Positions 21,745 through 32,084 are shown, counted from the stretch's first letter. The stretch is DNA of 64,000 bases from Choristoneura fumiferana (GCF_025370935.1 NC_133500.1:9958994-10022993), one strand, 5' to 3'. The notes: generated by a model from the letters alone, not told the origin. Numbers and translations: made by a program.

Positions 21745-21875
21745 TTTTGGAAGCTTTTATTTAACTTGCAATGTTCGTGGGTACACTCAAAGTTGCGAGC
21801 CTGGATTTGAACCCACGATCCTTCCGCTTGAAAGGCCATAGGTCAAATCACTAGGCCACCACGACTTTTTCTCAA
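21745..21875 (-). mobile_element. Short SINE with family C head
   Basis: The minus strand reads GTCGTGGTGGCCTAGTGA, then GGTTCAAATCC as B box (21803-21813). It ends in a different tail (GCAAGTTAAATAAAAGC) from the full-length family C copies, so the head is shared but the 3' body is not. Confidence 0.65.
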
Positions 21876-22409
21876 ATTTAATAAAGTCGCGGATTCACGG
21901 TGGATGCAGGCCGCTTCTAGAGGTGAGACGTACTATGCAAAACGCGGACTGAGTCTTGCAAGTACGCGTCCACAAAAAGGCTAGATCCAAAAACTAGGTC
22001 CACGAGTATCTACGAGTTCTTAACTCAATTCACTCATTGCGTAAATAAAATGATTCCCGTAAATGCGCTTCCGTGATTGCGTATACACCGTACTAGTTTT
22101 AGTAATTTTACGAATATCGAACTACCGAATTCCACGTCACAGTTCAGTCTTCACACTTCATATTTTTTAAATTTTAACTTAGGTATATTAAATACCGACT
22201 ATCAACTTCCCTTCATACTTGATACAGGCTTAGAACTGTCAGCAATTTTTATAATTTTTTCAATTAAAAAGTGTACATAAATGCTTGTTTTCAAGTTGGC
22301 GGAACGTTGTCAGCTGCCGTACTCCTAAATACCTATTCGTACGCTAAAAGAATCGCGGGCGGGAACGCACCCACTCACGCGTCCAAGCCAAAACCTATTC
22401 CAGTAAATA

Positions 22410-22515
22410 CGTCTCACCTCTACGCTTTCAACCGAAACAACTGGAGGTTCATGTGGGAGGCTTACCTACCTTTGTCCAACAGCGGATGTCCTACGGCTGA
22501 TAGATAATAATGAAG
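22410..22515 (+). mobile_element. RTE-like LINE 3' end
   Basis: CAACCGAAACAACTGGAGG, GGGAGGCTTACCTACC and TTGTCCAACAGCGGATGTC followed by CTACGGCTGAT follow the RTE ending with small insertions; it finishes in ATAATAATGA. Confidence 0.55.
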
Positions 22516-22918
22516 CAGGTAATAATTAAGTGCAGCTAATGACCTAATTCGTATCTCTATAATCACCCGTCGTGTTTTCAAAAGGCGAAATGACTTTTTA
22601 TTACTTCCCTTCCGGATAACGAAATGGATGTCTCTTAAGAAAAACAAAAGCCAACCAAAACAAACCGTCAAGATGTAATGAGGCTAATAACGAGCGACGA
22701 CGTGATTCGGACTTGACCCCGGCGTGGGGTCGCTGTGGGGTCTTTGTGGGGGTTCCAGGGGTCATTACCGACGCGTGGGGTCTCCCTTTATTTCTATTTA
22801 CGATTACTGATTTTAATAAATAAAAATATTGAAATTGTAGTCAAGTGGTTAGAGTTAGAAGCAACACAACATCTTCATTCGTTTCGTTAGTTCTAGCATC
22901 TGGTAGCATGGTCTGACG

Positions 22919-23028
22919 CGTTTCGAACTCAACCAGTGTTCATTCTTAAAGCAACACATCTGTGGTAGTATCACCATACTATCACAGATGTGTTGCTTTG
23001 AGAATGAGCACTGGTTGAGTTCGAAACG
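22919..23028. repeat. 52-bp-stem hairpin with a 6-nt loop
   Basis: The arms 22919-22970 and 22977-23028 pair at 49 of 52 positions around the loop TCACCA. They start CGTTTCGAACTCAACC and end with its complement. The arm length and tiny loop fit a recent foldback element or a hairpin-RNA source; no termini or target duplication are resolved. Confidence 0.88.
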
Positions 23029-23245
23029 TTTCAGTGTAGCGTGGTAGTGGTGGGTGATAGTTGGTTTGTGTGATTCGCGTGTGTTCTTTCAGTGTAGAGG
23101 CGGAGGAGGATGAACATACATACATTTTTTGGATACAGGTAGCTATAGTAAGGTCGCGGGTTGAGCAAAGTAATTGTTTATAGTTCATTTTTACAGCATC
23201 TGTGTTAAGATTCGCACACACACACAAAATGTGTAACAAGGTATA

Positions 23246-23450
23246 GAAAGTTCAATATCTAAAAAACGGCTGAATAGATTTTGATAAAACATGTCTAAGA
23301 ACCATCGTTAGAAAATATGCTTTCAAATAAAAAAAATACGCATTCAAATCGGTCCACCCGTTTAAGAGCTGCGGTGCCACAGACAGATAGACAGACACAC
23401 ATATCGGTCAAACTTATAACACGTCTGTATTTGCGTCGGGGAATAAAAAT
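23246..23450 (+). mobile_element. M1 element, 5' truncated
   Basis: Starts at AAGTTCAATATCTAAAAAAC and runs to TTTGCGTCGGGGAATAAAAA; the first ~50 bases of the family are absent. Confidence 0.75.
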
Positions 23451-23866
23451 AAAATAGTTCACACACGATGCGGGTCCGGATGGTTTTGACCGGACCGCAA
23501 AACGCATTCAGTGCGACAGCCCCCTAATTCGATTACCGTCGTATGTGTTTAGCCGGTAATTTTGAATGAATGCAGACAGTTAGCGGTCAGTTTAATGTTA
23601 TTGCGGTCGGGTAACAGCGACGCGGGTACAATAGTGCGAATTAGCTATCAGTCATTAGTGGACGTGGCTCTGTCGCTATAGCCGACTCTTTCTAACAGAT
23701 CGTTTGTTTTTCTTATAGTCCACGCAATATGAATTGACCATCTGTAATCTTCACTAATCAATATCAAACAAAAGCGGGTCGACTTTCGAAGCGAATAGCA
23801 AGTTACCAATTCATATTTTCTGAACTATACCATTACAGACGCAGTGTCCCGAACGTGAATCAAAAT

Positions 23867-23976
23867 CAGCCGGAAGACGTCCACTGTTGAACAAGGGCCT
23901 CCCCCTTCGAACGCCACAATGACTCTGACCATTTGGTTACCCACAACTCTCGCGATGTCATCAGTCCACCTAGTGC
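23867..23976 (-). mobile_element. RTE LINE 3' end
   Basis: The plus strand reads CAGCCGGAAGACGTCCACTG then AACAAGGGCCTCC; the complement encodes E-A-x-V-Q-Q-W-T-S-S-G, the RTE C-terminus. The (TGA)n tail is missing at the 23867 side. Confidence 0.7.
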
Positions 23977-23980
23977 AGGT

Positions 23981-24080
23981 GCTGGAGGCCTAGAGGGGGC
24001 GGTAAGGGGCCCATAAAAAATCATTACCTTTGTGCCTTAGGCGAGAGTAATGGTATTGAGGTTTTTAAGGTGAAGAAAAA
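23981..24080. repeat. Dispersed repeat, copy 1 of 2
   Basis: GTGCTGGAGGCC, GGCGGTAAGGGGCCCA, CTTTGTGCCTTAGGCGAGA and GAGGTTTTTAAGGTGAA are shared in order with 25745-25855. Class unknown. Confidence 0.65.
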
Positions 24081-24807
24081 GAAATAAGTTTGAGAACCTT
24101 TGACCAAGTGTGACGCCTGCCAACTCTTCGTCTTTTAGTTCGTGGTCGTCACTCAAGAACAGTTATCTGTTCGAGTGATTTGACTAGCCCAATTACCACT
24201 TCAACTTGCGGATTCTTCGAACTACAACAATAAGTCTTAAAAAAATCTCATACCTCATCACCCCTTTTCGCTATCACATTTATTTTAGAATAACACTCAT
24301 TAGGTACTTTACCCGGCAAACCTCATTCACACGAAACTATGATAATTATAGTAAAATTACGTTACGCTCAGGGTTCATCCACGTCAGTTAAACCTTAATC
24401 CCCGCCGCTTACGCGTTAGGCGGTTAGTTGCGAAGCTCGCTTTGTAACTGCGGTTGCAACTAGTTAAACTTAACCAGATTACGGTAACGTTTTGTGCAAA
24501 CAGACCATTTTAGTTTTCGGTATTGCGTTATTTTATTACACATGAGAGTTAATTAGGATAAACTAATTACAAGGAAGGGTACCCAACTGTCCGACTCCGA
24601 TTTGATTTATTTTGATATATGTTATAGAGTAGTCTAAAATAACGGACTCGTATTTTTTTTTAGCTGCCCAAACTCAACCTGTTTGGAGAAAATGTCCTTC
24701 AAAGTACTGAAAATTGACCAAAGCTTCTAATTTCTGTTGAGAGATTTGTTTAAGAAAATTGATAATTAATTACTGGTTTCGTTATATGTTGGAGAAAATG
24801 AAAACAG

Positions 24808-24984
24808 AATGGAGGTGTGTTTTGTCATTTCACCACAAACTCATAAAAAGTACGTCAAAAAACGCGTCAGCTTCACTCACTCGCTTCTTGGTTATTTTTT
24901 TGGCTTGAAAACTTCTTGATCCATGATCCATGGTCCCGAAAAAAAAATGAGTTTGTGGTGAAATTACAAAACACGCCTCCATTG
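24808..24984. mobile_element. 177-bp TIR element (MITE)
   Basis: AATGGAGGTGTGTTTTGTC on the left is inverted as ACAAAACACGCCTCCATT on the right, and CACCACAAACTCAT as ATGAGTTTGTGGTG. About 38 bp of arm with few mismatches and a ~95-bp unique centre. Confidence 0.8.
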
Positions 24985-25041
24985 CAGTGTTTTTGCCGAA
25001 ACTGAAGAGGTTTTTTTTTCCAGTGCTAAAGCTCAACATTT

Positions 25042-25299
25042 TGGCCGGATGGCCAAGTGGTTAGAGAACCTGACTACGAAGCTTGAGGTCCCGGGTTCGA
25101 TTCCCGACCGGGGCAGATATTTGTATGAATAATACGAATGTTTGTTCTCGGGTCTTGGATGTTCAATATGTATTTAAGTATGTATTTATTTATATAAGTA
25201 TGTTTATCAGTTGCCTAGTATCCATAGTACAAGCTTTGCTTAGTTTGGGACTAGGTCAATTGGTATCAAGTGTCCCATGATGATGATGATGATGATGAT
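25042..25299 (+). mobile_element. tRNA-headed SINE, family B, full length
   Basis: The tRNA-like head (25042-25114) has a perfect A box TGGCCAAGTGG (25050-25060) and B box GGTTCGATTCC (25094-25104). The body carries TTGTTCTCGGGTCTTGGATG and TAGTTTGGGACTAGGTCAA, and the 3' end CAAGTGTCCC then (ATG)n. Tail differs from the minus-strand copy at 18341 (ATG versus ATTTA repeats). Confidence 0.88.
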
Positions 25300-25744
25300 A
25301 TTTTCAGCTTTATCGCTGTATGTCACGTGATCACATTTGACACTGGAAACGAGCGTCGAGTGATTTCATGTAGCCGCGGCCTATCGCTAAAATAGGTGTA
25401 AGCAAACGACAACATAAAACCAATTTGAACCGATATATCCATCCCACTTCCCTTTTTACGCACTACGAGTTTACACGTCCAGTCAAAGAAACTAAGCCAT
25501 AATAAAGATAGCAGGTCCTTCCAAGGATCTAGATTATTCTTTCCCCCCAACCCTTTATCCACTTTGCGGACATGCGGGTAAGTCCCTCAGATAAGGGCAT
25601 AAGGGTTGATGTACGCTGGAAATGATGGCGGTTTATATTGTGCGATTGTACAAACAATTTGTGCGTGCTAGGATCATGTGAACTAGAAAAAGGAACGAGA
25701 ACCTAGAACACTATTTCCCAAAGTGGGCGATAATGCCCATTTGT

Positions 25745-25855
25745 GGGTGCTGGAGGCCGGCAAGGGCGGTAAGGGGCCCAGAAAAAATCTTCACCTTTGT
25801 GCCTTCATTAGGCGAGACTAATATGTCATTAAGGTTTTTAAGGTGAAAAAAAATG
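25745..25855. repeat. Dispersed repeat, copy 2 of 2
   Basis: Shares GTGCTGGAGGCC, GGGCGGTAAGGGGCCCA and AAGGTTTTTAAGGTGAA with 23981-24080, plus an insertion of TTCAT before TAGGCGAGA. Confidence 0.65.
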
Positions 25856-25941
25856 GGAGGCGCTACAAAATACTCCTAATGACAGGGAAGATGCAGGTTA
25901 TGGCGTGCATTGAGTAATAGTCGTTAATCCTATCTCTAATA

Positions 25942-26191
25942 TAACCTAACCAATCAAAAGTTGGAAAACCCTGGACATTCTGACTTTGAAAACGGCTGAA
26001 CCGATTTTGATAAAACATGTCTAAGAACCATCGGTAGAAAACCTGCTTTCAAGTAAAAAAAAATCGCATTCAAATCGGTTCACCCGTTTAAGAGCTCCGA
26101 TGCCACAGACAGACACACGAGACAGACAGACAGGACAGACACATAGAAGTCAAACTTATAACACCACTCTATTTGCGTCAGGGGTTAAAAA
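25942..26191 (+). mobile_element. Family M1 element
   Basis: Starts ATAACCTAACCAATC and ends TTTGCGTCAGGGGTTAAAAA. The GACA/GACAGACA tract in the middle is interrupted by GAGAC and GGAC. Confidence 0.78.
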
Positions 26192-27114
26192 TACGATGTA
26201 AGCACTTTCTAAAAGTGTACAATCAAGCTCGAAAACAGCTGAGAAAGTTTTTTACGCCGTGCCACTGGTCGCGCGTATTCGCAACCGTGCCTTGACGTAT
26301 CCGTGCCGTAGCCTCAAACCACGCCCGCTTATCGGCCAAGTTTAACACACACACAACGGGAGCCAATTGTCTTAACTTTACGAGATAAGCATCGGGCGGG
26401 CCGCTATAAAATATCCGTATGGTAACAGGGTCTGCTTCATGCGGATCGTATCGTATGCTAATTTCGAGTGACGAGTTTCTGTTGTTCTTTTTTTGGGTTC
26501 CGTAACCAACGGGCGCCAAGGGGACTCCATAGCTAGACTATGAGCGGGTCGTATGCATCCCTACCACTTCGCGTAGTAAGATAATTAGGCGGAAGGAACA
26601 ATCGAATTTTCGCAGACAAAAACGCATCAGTAAGCAAAAGCCAAAACATCGTCCAAGAAACCTCAACCAGCCTAATTACCGAGAAGCCACCTACGATCGC
26701 CTGTTCTGGGGGTTGCAAAAAAAGGGCGCACACATCAATTGCCACCTGGCAAAAGCCCTTTTCTGTTCGAAGGGCGAACTCGGCGCCACCTTTTTCTTGT
26801 CTCACTAGTAATGAGCCAACTTCGCGAGTAAGATGAAAAATAAAAGATATTCACTAGTAGTCGCTGAACATTTCAGTCTGAATAGAATAGTACTTTATTA
26901 ACACACTTCAAGAGTACCAACATTATTAATACAAGTAAGATACTTATAGCCGTTCCAGATGCTCCCGAATCCCAAACAAAAAATTGTTACATCTTTCGAG
27001 TTCGCTTGTTGGTCCGCTTTCACACCTTAACTACCCACTAAACTGATTGCCATGAAAAGTATAGGCTAAGTATAGGCTAGGCTTTTGGACAAGGCTGTAT
27101 AATGAAATAATGAA
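26192..27114. other. Unassigned stretch with two adjoining minus-strand frames
   Basis: Minus-strand frames of 98 and 90 codons lie at 26223-26519 and 26533-26805, 13 bp apart. I see no recognisable domain, signal peptide or splice context. The stretch is somewhat G+C-richer than its surroundings. They could be chance frames or part of an old element; not called as genes. Confidence 0.3.
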
Positions 27115-27172
27115 TTTTCGACGAGGTCTCGCGATAAACAAGTTCTTCGCAGACGAAGTCTCGGGCAACATC
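27115..27172 (+). mobile_element. LEP1 Helitron 3' fragment
   Basis: CGCGATAAACAAGTTCTTCG followed by CAGACGAAGTCTCGGGCAAC is the terminal part of the LEP1 family; the CTAGT end is missing. Confidence 0.55.
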
Positions 27173-27739
27173 AATCCAAAAATCAGAAAACAACAAATAC
27201 GCCTTCCAAAACTATTTATCCATATTTTTAATTTAAATTCAGTGAAACTCTGCCCAAATTTGGGCGGCACAGTACGGTCTGGGACTGAACCCCTCACCGT
27301 TTCCACCAACACCTGCGTGGATTTTTTATTATATCATTTTATTAACAAATAACAAGCAGTTTTTTTTAAAACATGTGATACTGTCGATAACAGCCCTGTA
27401 GCATAAATTACCAATAGCTAATCGCGATTCCTGCTAACACCCGGTTAGGACGCATAAAGCCGTTGGAGGCTGCTCTAACGGCCACTTAAAATGGCTGCCG
27501 ATATAATGGCTGGCGCTCGGAAGCTTGAAGACGAGTTGGACATCTTTGGGTTTCGCCGCAGAATACTGAATAGTACTATGGATGGACCCAATCGCCGCTA
27601 CACGCCTCCCATGGTAGCAACGTCGCTGCAGACGACGTATAGCGACGTATGAGTAAGTATGAGTACCTACTTTTGTTTTTTTTTATTCGACTTGAAGGCA
27701 AACTAATTTGTTGGTGGCTTCGGGTCGCACTCCATTTAT

Positions 27740-27862
27740 ACATACATACATACATACGTATAATCACGCCTCTTTCCCGTAGGGATAGGCAGAGACCACT
27801 TCTTTCCACTTGCTACGATCCTTACATACTTGTTTCGCTTCGTCCACTTTCATTATTCCATT
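27740..27862 (-). mobile_element. LINE 3' tail, (CATA)n and AATCACGCCT type
   Basis: CATACATACATACGTATAA then TCACGCCTCTTTCCCG and AGGCAGAGACCACTTC is a familiar lepidopteran tail in reverse orientation. Its forward counterpart is at 38855-38956. Confidence 0.55.
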
Positions 27863-27885
27863 TATACATTGACTAATGTACAAAA

Positions 27886-27952
27886 GCCTTGGTAGCCTTG
27901 TCCTATTGGCCTTTTGAGCAGAGGATCGTGGATTCAAGCCCGGTCTCGCACC
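27886..27952 (+). mobile_element. Family C SINE head
   Basis: GCCTTGGTAGCC...TGAGCAGAGGATCGTGG then ATTCAAGCCCGGTCTCGCA matches the tRNA-like head of 35455-35756, with a damaged A box. It is followed by unrelated sequence, not the family C body. Confidence 0.6.
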
Positions 27953-27963
27953 GCCAAATTTAA

Positions 27964-28090
27964 GTTTTTCTTTATAAAAGGGGGAAAACGAGCATGCGGG
28001 TCACCTCATTGGAAGCATACACCGCCGCCTAAGGATACCTACACGAGGGGTATCACAGGTGCGTTGCCGGCCCTTTGAGAGACCGATAGG
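27964..28090 (-). mobile_element. Family D-related retroposon fragment
   Basis: AAACGAGCATGCGGGTCACC, CACCGCCGCC and GGTATCACAGGTGCGTTGCC are the diverged complement of the family D 3' half. A scrap of the same type is at 39583-39606. Confidence 0.55.
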
Positions 28091-28254
28091 CTCGTTTTTT
28101 AAAGATCCCTAAGCTGTACCGCTCCAGAAACACTGTCCCAGGAAGCGAGAGAAGAGAGGAGAGGGAGGTTTTGTGCGAAATTACAATGGCAAGGGACATA
28201 TTTAGTTCCGCTTCCGTAGGTTTTCAACTTGCTCTATTTTACTCGTAGCCTTTA

Positions 28255-28404
28255 AAAAAAATATCACGGGACAATTCACAGCAATTGACCTAGTCCCAAA
28301 GTAAGCGTAGCAACGCTTGTGTTATAACATGTTTATAGCAACGGATAAATATAATTATATAGATAGACACATACTTAAATACATATTAAACACCCAAGAC
28401 CCTT
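28255..28404 (-). mobile_element. SINE family B, 5' truncated
   Basis: ATATCACGGGACAATTCAC, CAATTGACCTAGTCCCAAAG and ACACCCAAGACC match family B body and 3' end; the tRNA-like head is absent beyond 28404. Confidence 0.75.
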
Positions 28405-28749
28405 TTTGATCAATATTTGATAAGTGCATTATATTTTATGTAATAAATATCTTTAATACTGCCGAGATAATGATGATGTTGATGATGATGATCATGATCA
28501 TCGCGTTGATGAAATAAAAAGACTATAATGGACTATCCGCCGATAACACACATAAAGGTCAAGACGACCCAAAATCTAATGAATCCCGTATCATAAAGTG
28601 TCACCACGTCTGTACCGCGGCCATGACAATGTGGTAAAATTACTTTAAACCCCTAAAGGTGCGTTAACGAGGGTGGACTCTGTGATGAGGGTAGCGGGAA
28701 ATAGTTGGATGTATACACTGTACTGGAATTAACCGCAAGCCTCTAAATA

Positions 28750-28980
28750 AGCAGGTGGTAGGACCTTGTGCAAGATCCGCCCGGATTGCTACCACCATCT
28801 TGCTCGCTAATCCTGCTGTAAGACAGCCGGTGAAATACCTGGCACGTGAGGTATCCCAGCTTAGGCCTCTAGGTTGGCAACGCGTCTGCAATACCCCTGG
28901 TGTTGCTGATGTTTATGGGCGGTGATGATCTCTTACCATCAGGAGACCAACTTGCTCGTTTGCCATCAAGTCAAAACAAT
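28750..28980 (+). mobile_element. Retroposon family D with internal deletion
   Basis: Starts GCAGGTGGTAGGACCTTG, as in the clean insertion at 54725. It lacks the ~40-bp segment (GAAGCGGCAGTGCTTGCAC region) between CTGC and TAAGACAGCC. The final AATAAAAAA is decayed to CAAAACAA. Confidence 0.8.
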
Positions 28981-29061
28981 AAGCCAAGCTGATGATGTGA
29001 CTCTCTTTGCGTTTATTATGGGATCTACAACAGGGAGTGCTCCATCCACTCTCAGGCTCAG

Positions 29062-29192
29062 CGGCCTTATAATGTCTAACGCGCTGACGTTTGCGATCGC
29101 ATGCACCATCTCTTTCTACCCTCGTCTTATACATGTGACAGAAAGAAGTGGTGAAAACGATAGTGATTCCAAGTGTGTTGCACAATAATGCC
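29062..29192. mobile_element. MITE family M2
   Basis: CGGCCTTATAATGTCTAACG on the left against GTTGCACAATAATGCC on the right, with CACCATCTCTTTCTACC and GACAGAAAGAAGTGGTGAA forming the inner arms. More diverged than 13699-13828. Confidence 0.72.
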
Positions 29193-29258
29193 TCTGGTCG
29201 TTTTGTCTCGTCTCCCGCGGCAGGCAGTGAACAGTCTCCCTCGGCATAATTAGTACAG

Positions 29259-29366
29259 GCAAGGGCAAAGATATCGACACGGCCAAAGTTGCAAAAATAT
29301 GTATACACGGCCTTAATGTAAAGTGCATAAAGTCGTGTATACATATTTTTGTAACTTTGCCCTTGA
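29259..29366. mobile_element. Foldback related to the M3 copy at 53291
   Basis: CAAGGGCAAAG (left tip) pairs with CTTTGCCCTTG (right tip), and CAAAAATATGTATACACG with CGTGTATACATATTTTTG. The left arm has an additional GATATCGACACGGCCAAAG absent from the right. The GGCCAAAGTTGCAAAAATAT core is shared with 53291-53405. Confidence 0.75.
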
Positions 29367-29428
29367 CAAGACAAGACATTAACAAGCTTGCCAAACTTCA
29401 ACACTCTTTTATAAGCTTTAAACTGACG

Positions 29429-29597
29429 CCGGTGGCGGAGCGGTGCGGCGCGGCGCGGAGGCGGTAGGTACCGGTTGTAATATTCGAGCTAACATGAAAG
29501 AGGGCATACAGAATACCGGGCGGGAAATAAGTGTTAGCTCGAATATTACAACCGGTACCTACCGCCTCCGCGCCGCGCCGCACCGCCCCGCTACCGC
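29429..29597. repeat. Perfect 55-bp-arm palindrome, G+C-rich
   Basis: The arms 29440-29494 and 29532-29586 are perfect complements over 55 bp, with a 37-nt spacer. About ten more pairs extend outward with two mismatches. The outer half is GCGGTGCGGCGCGGCGCG, the inner half A+T-richer around GTAATATTCGAGCTAACA. A 71-codon minus frame across it is a product of the palindrome. Confidence 0.92.
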
Positions 29598-30186
29598 TCT
29601 CTGTATGTTTCATGCTTAACCGATAAGTGCAGACACGAAATGTTTTTCGGGTGTTTTTTATTACGGAGTTTCCTATGCAATATTTGGGAATTGAATAAGA
29701 ATTAAGTTAAAATCCGGAATTCATAAAACCGCGATCTAGTGGTGAACGTAAGTGGATTCGTGGGTACAGGCTAGAGAGAAGATAAACTAAAGATCTGCTT
29801 CCCTAATTCGAATTCAGACTTACAAACACGCTTCAGCTCACAGCATATCTCACTCTAACCAACCCTTAATGTAAGGGACACGAGACCCTATTAAGGAGGG
29901 ATCGCGGGCACACGTCCTTAATAGTTTTAAGGCGGGCATGTTTACATGGCGACAGAGTGACGTATTAATATTGTTATAAAGGGTTGATGTGAAAAATGAG
30001 TATTGCCATTGAGTAGCATCCCTAAGTGGCTTTTGGCAAACCTTAACAGTTTAGCCATAAAAGGAAACTAAGCAATAGAGAAGAACTTGTGTGAAAAAAA
30101 AAATTGCCTGACCACTGCGGCAATTGCTGCACTCCGATTGTCAATTGACAATTTAGGCTAACAAGCACTAATGACTATCAAAAAAT
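29598..30186. other. Stretch without a recognised feature
   Basis: Nothing named. Confidence 0.5.
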
Positions 30187-30242
30187 TACCGCCAGTTCGA
30201 ATAAACTTTCTGTTGAAAAGAATTCGGTAAGAAGCTCAACTA
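30187..30242 (-). mobile_element. LINE 3' UTR fragment
   Basis: CCGCCAGTTCGAATAAAC and GAAAAGAATTCGGTAAGAAG are the diverged equivalent of ACCGGTTCGGAAA and GAGAAGAATCCGGCAAGAAA at 57144-57272. Confidence 0.5.
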
Positions 30243-30253
30243 GGATTTATATG

Positions 30254-30472
30254 AAACTAGCGGACCCGGCAGACGTTGTTCTGTCGAGAAAAGTAGCACT
30301 ACATTCAATATAATTATATACCGACACCAGCACCTACCCGGTCCAATTGCTTTTCAAACCATCCAGGAACCTATTAAGATATCCTCACAATTTTTCATTT
30401 GTATTGGTCCAGCCGTTTAGGAAGAGTTTTGACAAACACACGTGCGGAAGAATTATGTTTATTAAGATTTGG
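30254..30472 (-). mobile_element. Helitron-like relic
   Basis: The plus strand begins ACTAGCGGACCCGGCAGACG; the complement therefore ends in GCTAGT, the Helitron 3' signature. The right part has TTGGTCCAGCCGTTTAGG, which is typical of these lepidopteran elements. Confidence 0.55.
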
Positions 30473-30504
30473 TACAGTGCTAGTTTGAGACTCTAGAAAC
30501 TCAA

Positions 30505-30638
30505 AGGAAATAGGATAGTTTTATCACGAAATAGGATAGCTTTGTGCCCGCGTGATAACGATAAACGAATTCTTCGCAGACAGAATCGAAACTATTTTTC
30601 ACACTTCTATGCAGACGAAGTCGCGGGTAACGGCTAGT
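30505..30638 (+). mobile_element. LEP1 Helitron 3' half
   Basis: GCGATAACG-type and CGAATTCTTCGCAGAC followed later by CAGACGAAGTCGCGGGTAAC and GGCTAGT. The CAGACGAAGTCG word occurs twice, showing a partial duplication within the end. Confidence 0.7.
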
Positions 30639-30951
30639 AAATAAATATATAAGAATTGCTCGTTTAGAAGTGCTTAGATTTGACGGCCACGCGAACGCGC
30701 TTGAGACGTATTTCGGCACAAAAACAAAGCGTCGAATCGTCGATCGTTTAGTTATACATGAAAGGGAATTCGAGATATTTTTACCATATTTTTACATACT
30801 CACACGACCCGCTTGAAGATGGCAGTACCCGAATGATGCCTAGCCGAATAATATGCAAAGCTTACCTGAAAAAGAAAAATATTCATTTGAGTATCTAAAT
30901 AGCAGTCACAGTATTTATAAGCATGAACATAAAGAGTCGCGCTTCGTCATC

Positions 30952-31385
30952 ATCATCAGCCGGAAGACGTCCACTGTTGAACAAAGACCTCCTCCTTAGA
31001 ACACCACAATGAACGACCACTCGCCAATTGCTTCCACCTAAGAGTTGTGGATAACGATCATTTCGAGGCTTAAAGACTCGAACCCTTAAGACTCCAGAAC
31101 TTAAAGACTCGACTATATTTGAGAATTAAATTGGCTCATTGTATGCGTGTGGATGCAAGAAACCGACTTTGCGGCCTTTGAGTCGTTAAGCCTCGAGAGT
31201 CTTTAGGGTTCGAGTCTTTATGCCTCGAAATTAGCGTTTTTCACAACACTACTTCCACCGGATGCTAGCAACTCCTACGAAGTCAATCCTAGTGCGAGTA
31301 GGTATGTCAACGCATCGTCTTCCGGTTCGCAGTCGCCACTCGAAGATATTCCCTTCCCAACCTGTCACGAGTCGTGCCTATCGAC
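30952..31385 (-). mobile_element. RTE LINE remnant interrupted by a foldback
   Basis: Reading leftward from 31385 the minus strand encodes FEWRLRTGRRCVDIPTR, then VGVASIRWK; near 30952-31020 it encodes the E-x-F-V-Q-Q-W-T-S-S-G end and the CATCATCATC tail. The family pattern is EWRPRTGRR-VGRPPTRW-DDI-RVAG. The two RTE blocks are separated by the foldback at 31060-31231. Both flanks contain CTTCCACC and seem to cover the same few codons, so the break is not a simple clean insertion. Confidence 0.7.
31060..31231. mobile_element. 172-bp foldback inside the RTE copy
   Basis: ATTTCGAGGC(T)TAAAGACTC and the following GAACCCTTAAGACTC are inverted at the right as GAGTCTTTAGGGTTC and GAGTCTTTATGCCTCGAAAT. 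Arms of ~50 bp; the word TTAAAGACTC repeats within an arm. Confidence 0.8.
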
Positions 31386-31772
31386 ATCAAATAAAAAAAA
31401 ATACTTATATAACGTCGTATTTTCAAAACGTTTTCATAACAATCGTACCACATTTTCACCACTATTTCCATTTCAACGGTATAAGTTATTCAAAGTGATA
31501 AAAAAAGCTGTTCCCATTTTACCACCGATAGAAATCAGTGGAAATGAAATTTCTTCCACGACCGGAACCCGGAGATAGTCAAGAGGGGCCATAGTTAAAT
31601 TCCCGTGCCCCCAGGGAGAGACGGCGAGGGTTCCAAGCGAGATAAGTGTTCGGCTTTCGAAAGGCATGTCAAGTTTCATTTGGGAACGAGAATAGTATTA
31701 CGCCAGTCGAGATTTATACTACCAGCATGTATTATGGTAGTCATAAACAGCATCGAGTCTCATTTAGATCAT

Positions 31773-32050
31773 CATCCCAGCCTATATACGTCCCACTGCT
31801 GGGCACAGGCCTCCTCTCAGAACAAGAGGGCTTGGGCCATAGTTCCCACGCGGGCCCAGTGCGGATTGGGAACTTCACACACACCATTGAATTGCTTCGC
31901 AGGTTTGTGCAGGTCTCCTCACGATGTTTTCCTTCACCGCAAAGCTCGTGGTAAATTTCAAATGTAATTCCGCACATGAATTTCGAAAAACTCAGAGGTG
32001 CGAGCCGGGGTTTGAACCCACGACGTCAAACCACTAGGCCACTACGGCTT
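31773..32050 (-). mobile_element. SINE family C, nearly full length
   Basis: The complement of 35455-35756: CCCAGCCTATATACGTCCC at the left (3' end) and GCGAGCCGGGGTTTGAACCC, the B box complement, at the right. The head has a deletion between GACG and TCAAACC. Frames of over 100 codons on the opposite strand (31605-31967) are shadows of this SINE. Confidence 0.85.
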
Positions 32051-32084
32051 TTTCTCATTTAGATATTGCGAGAAATATATCGTC

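Noticed and set aside
25042..25114. tRNA gene on the plus strand
   Set aside because: It is the head of a SINE with full body and tail; an identical arrangement occurs at 18341-18567.
26223..26805. Two adjoining minus-strand frames of 98 and 90 codons
   Set aside because: No recognisable domain, no splice or promoter context; kept only as a note under the unassigned stretch.
28913..29404. Longest frame in the window (163 codons, minus)
   Set aside because: It runs across the 3' half of a family D retroposon, an M2 MITE and a foldback, none of which is coding; no recognisable domain.
29398..29613. 71-codon minus frame
   Set aside because: Produced by the perfect palindrome; both arms are translated.
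31605..31967. 120- and 102-codon plus frames
   Set aside because: They lie largely within a minus-strand SINE family C copy; the same shadow frame appears at the copy at 35455-35756.
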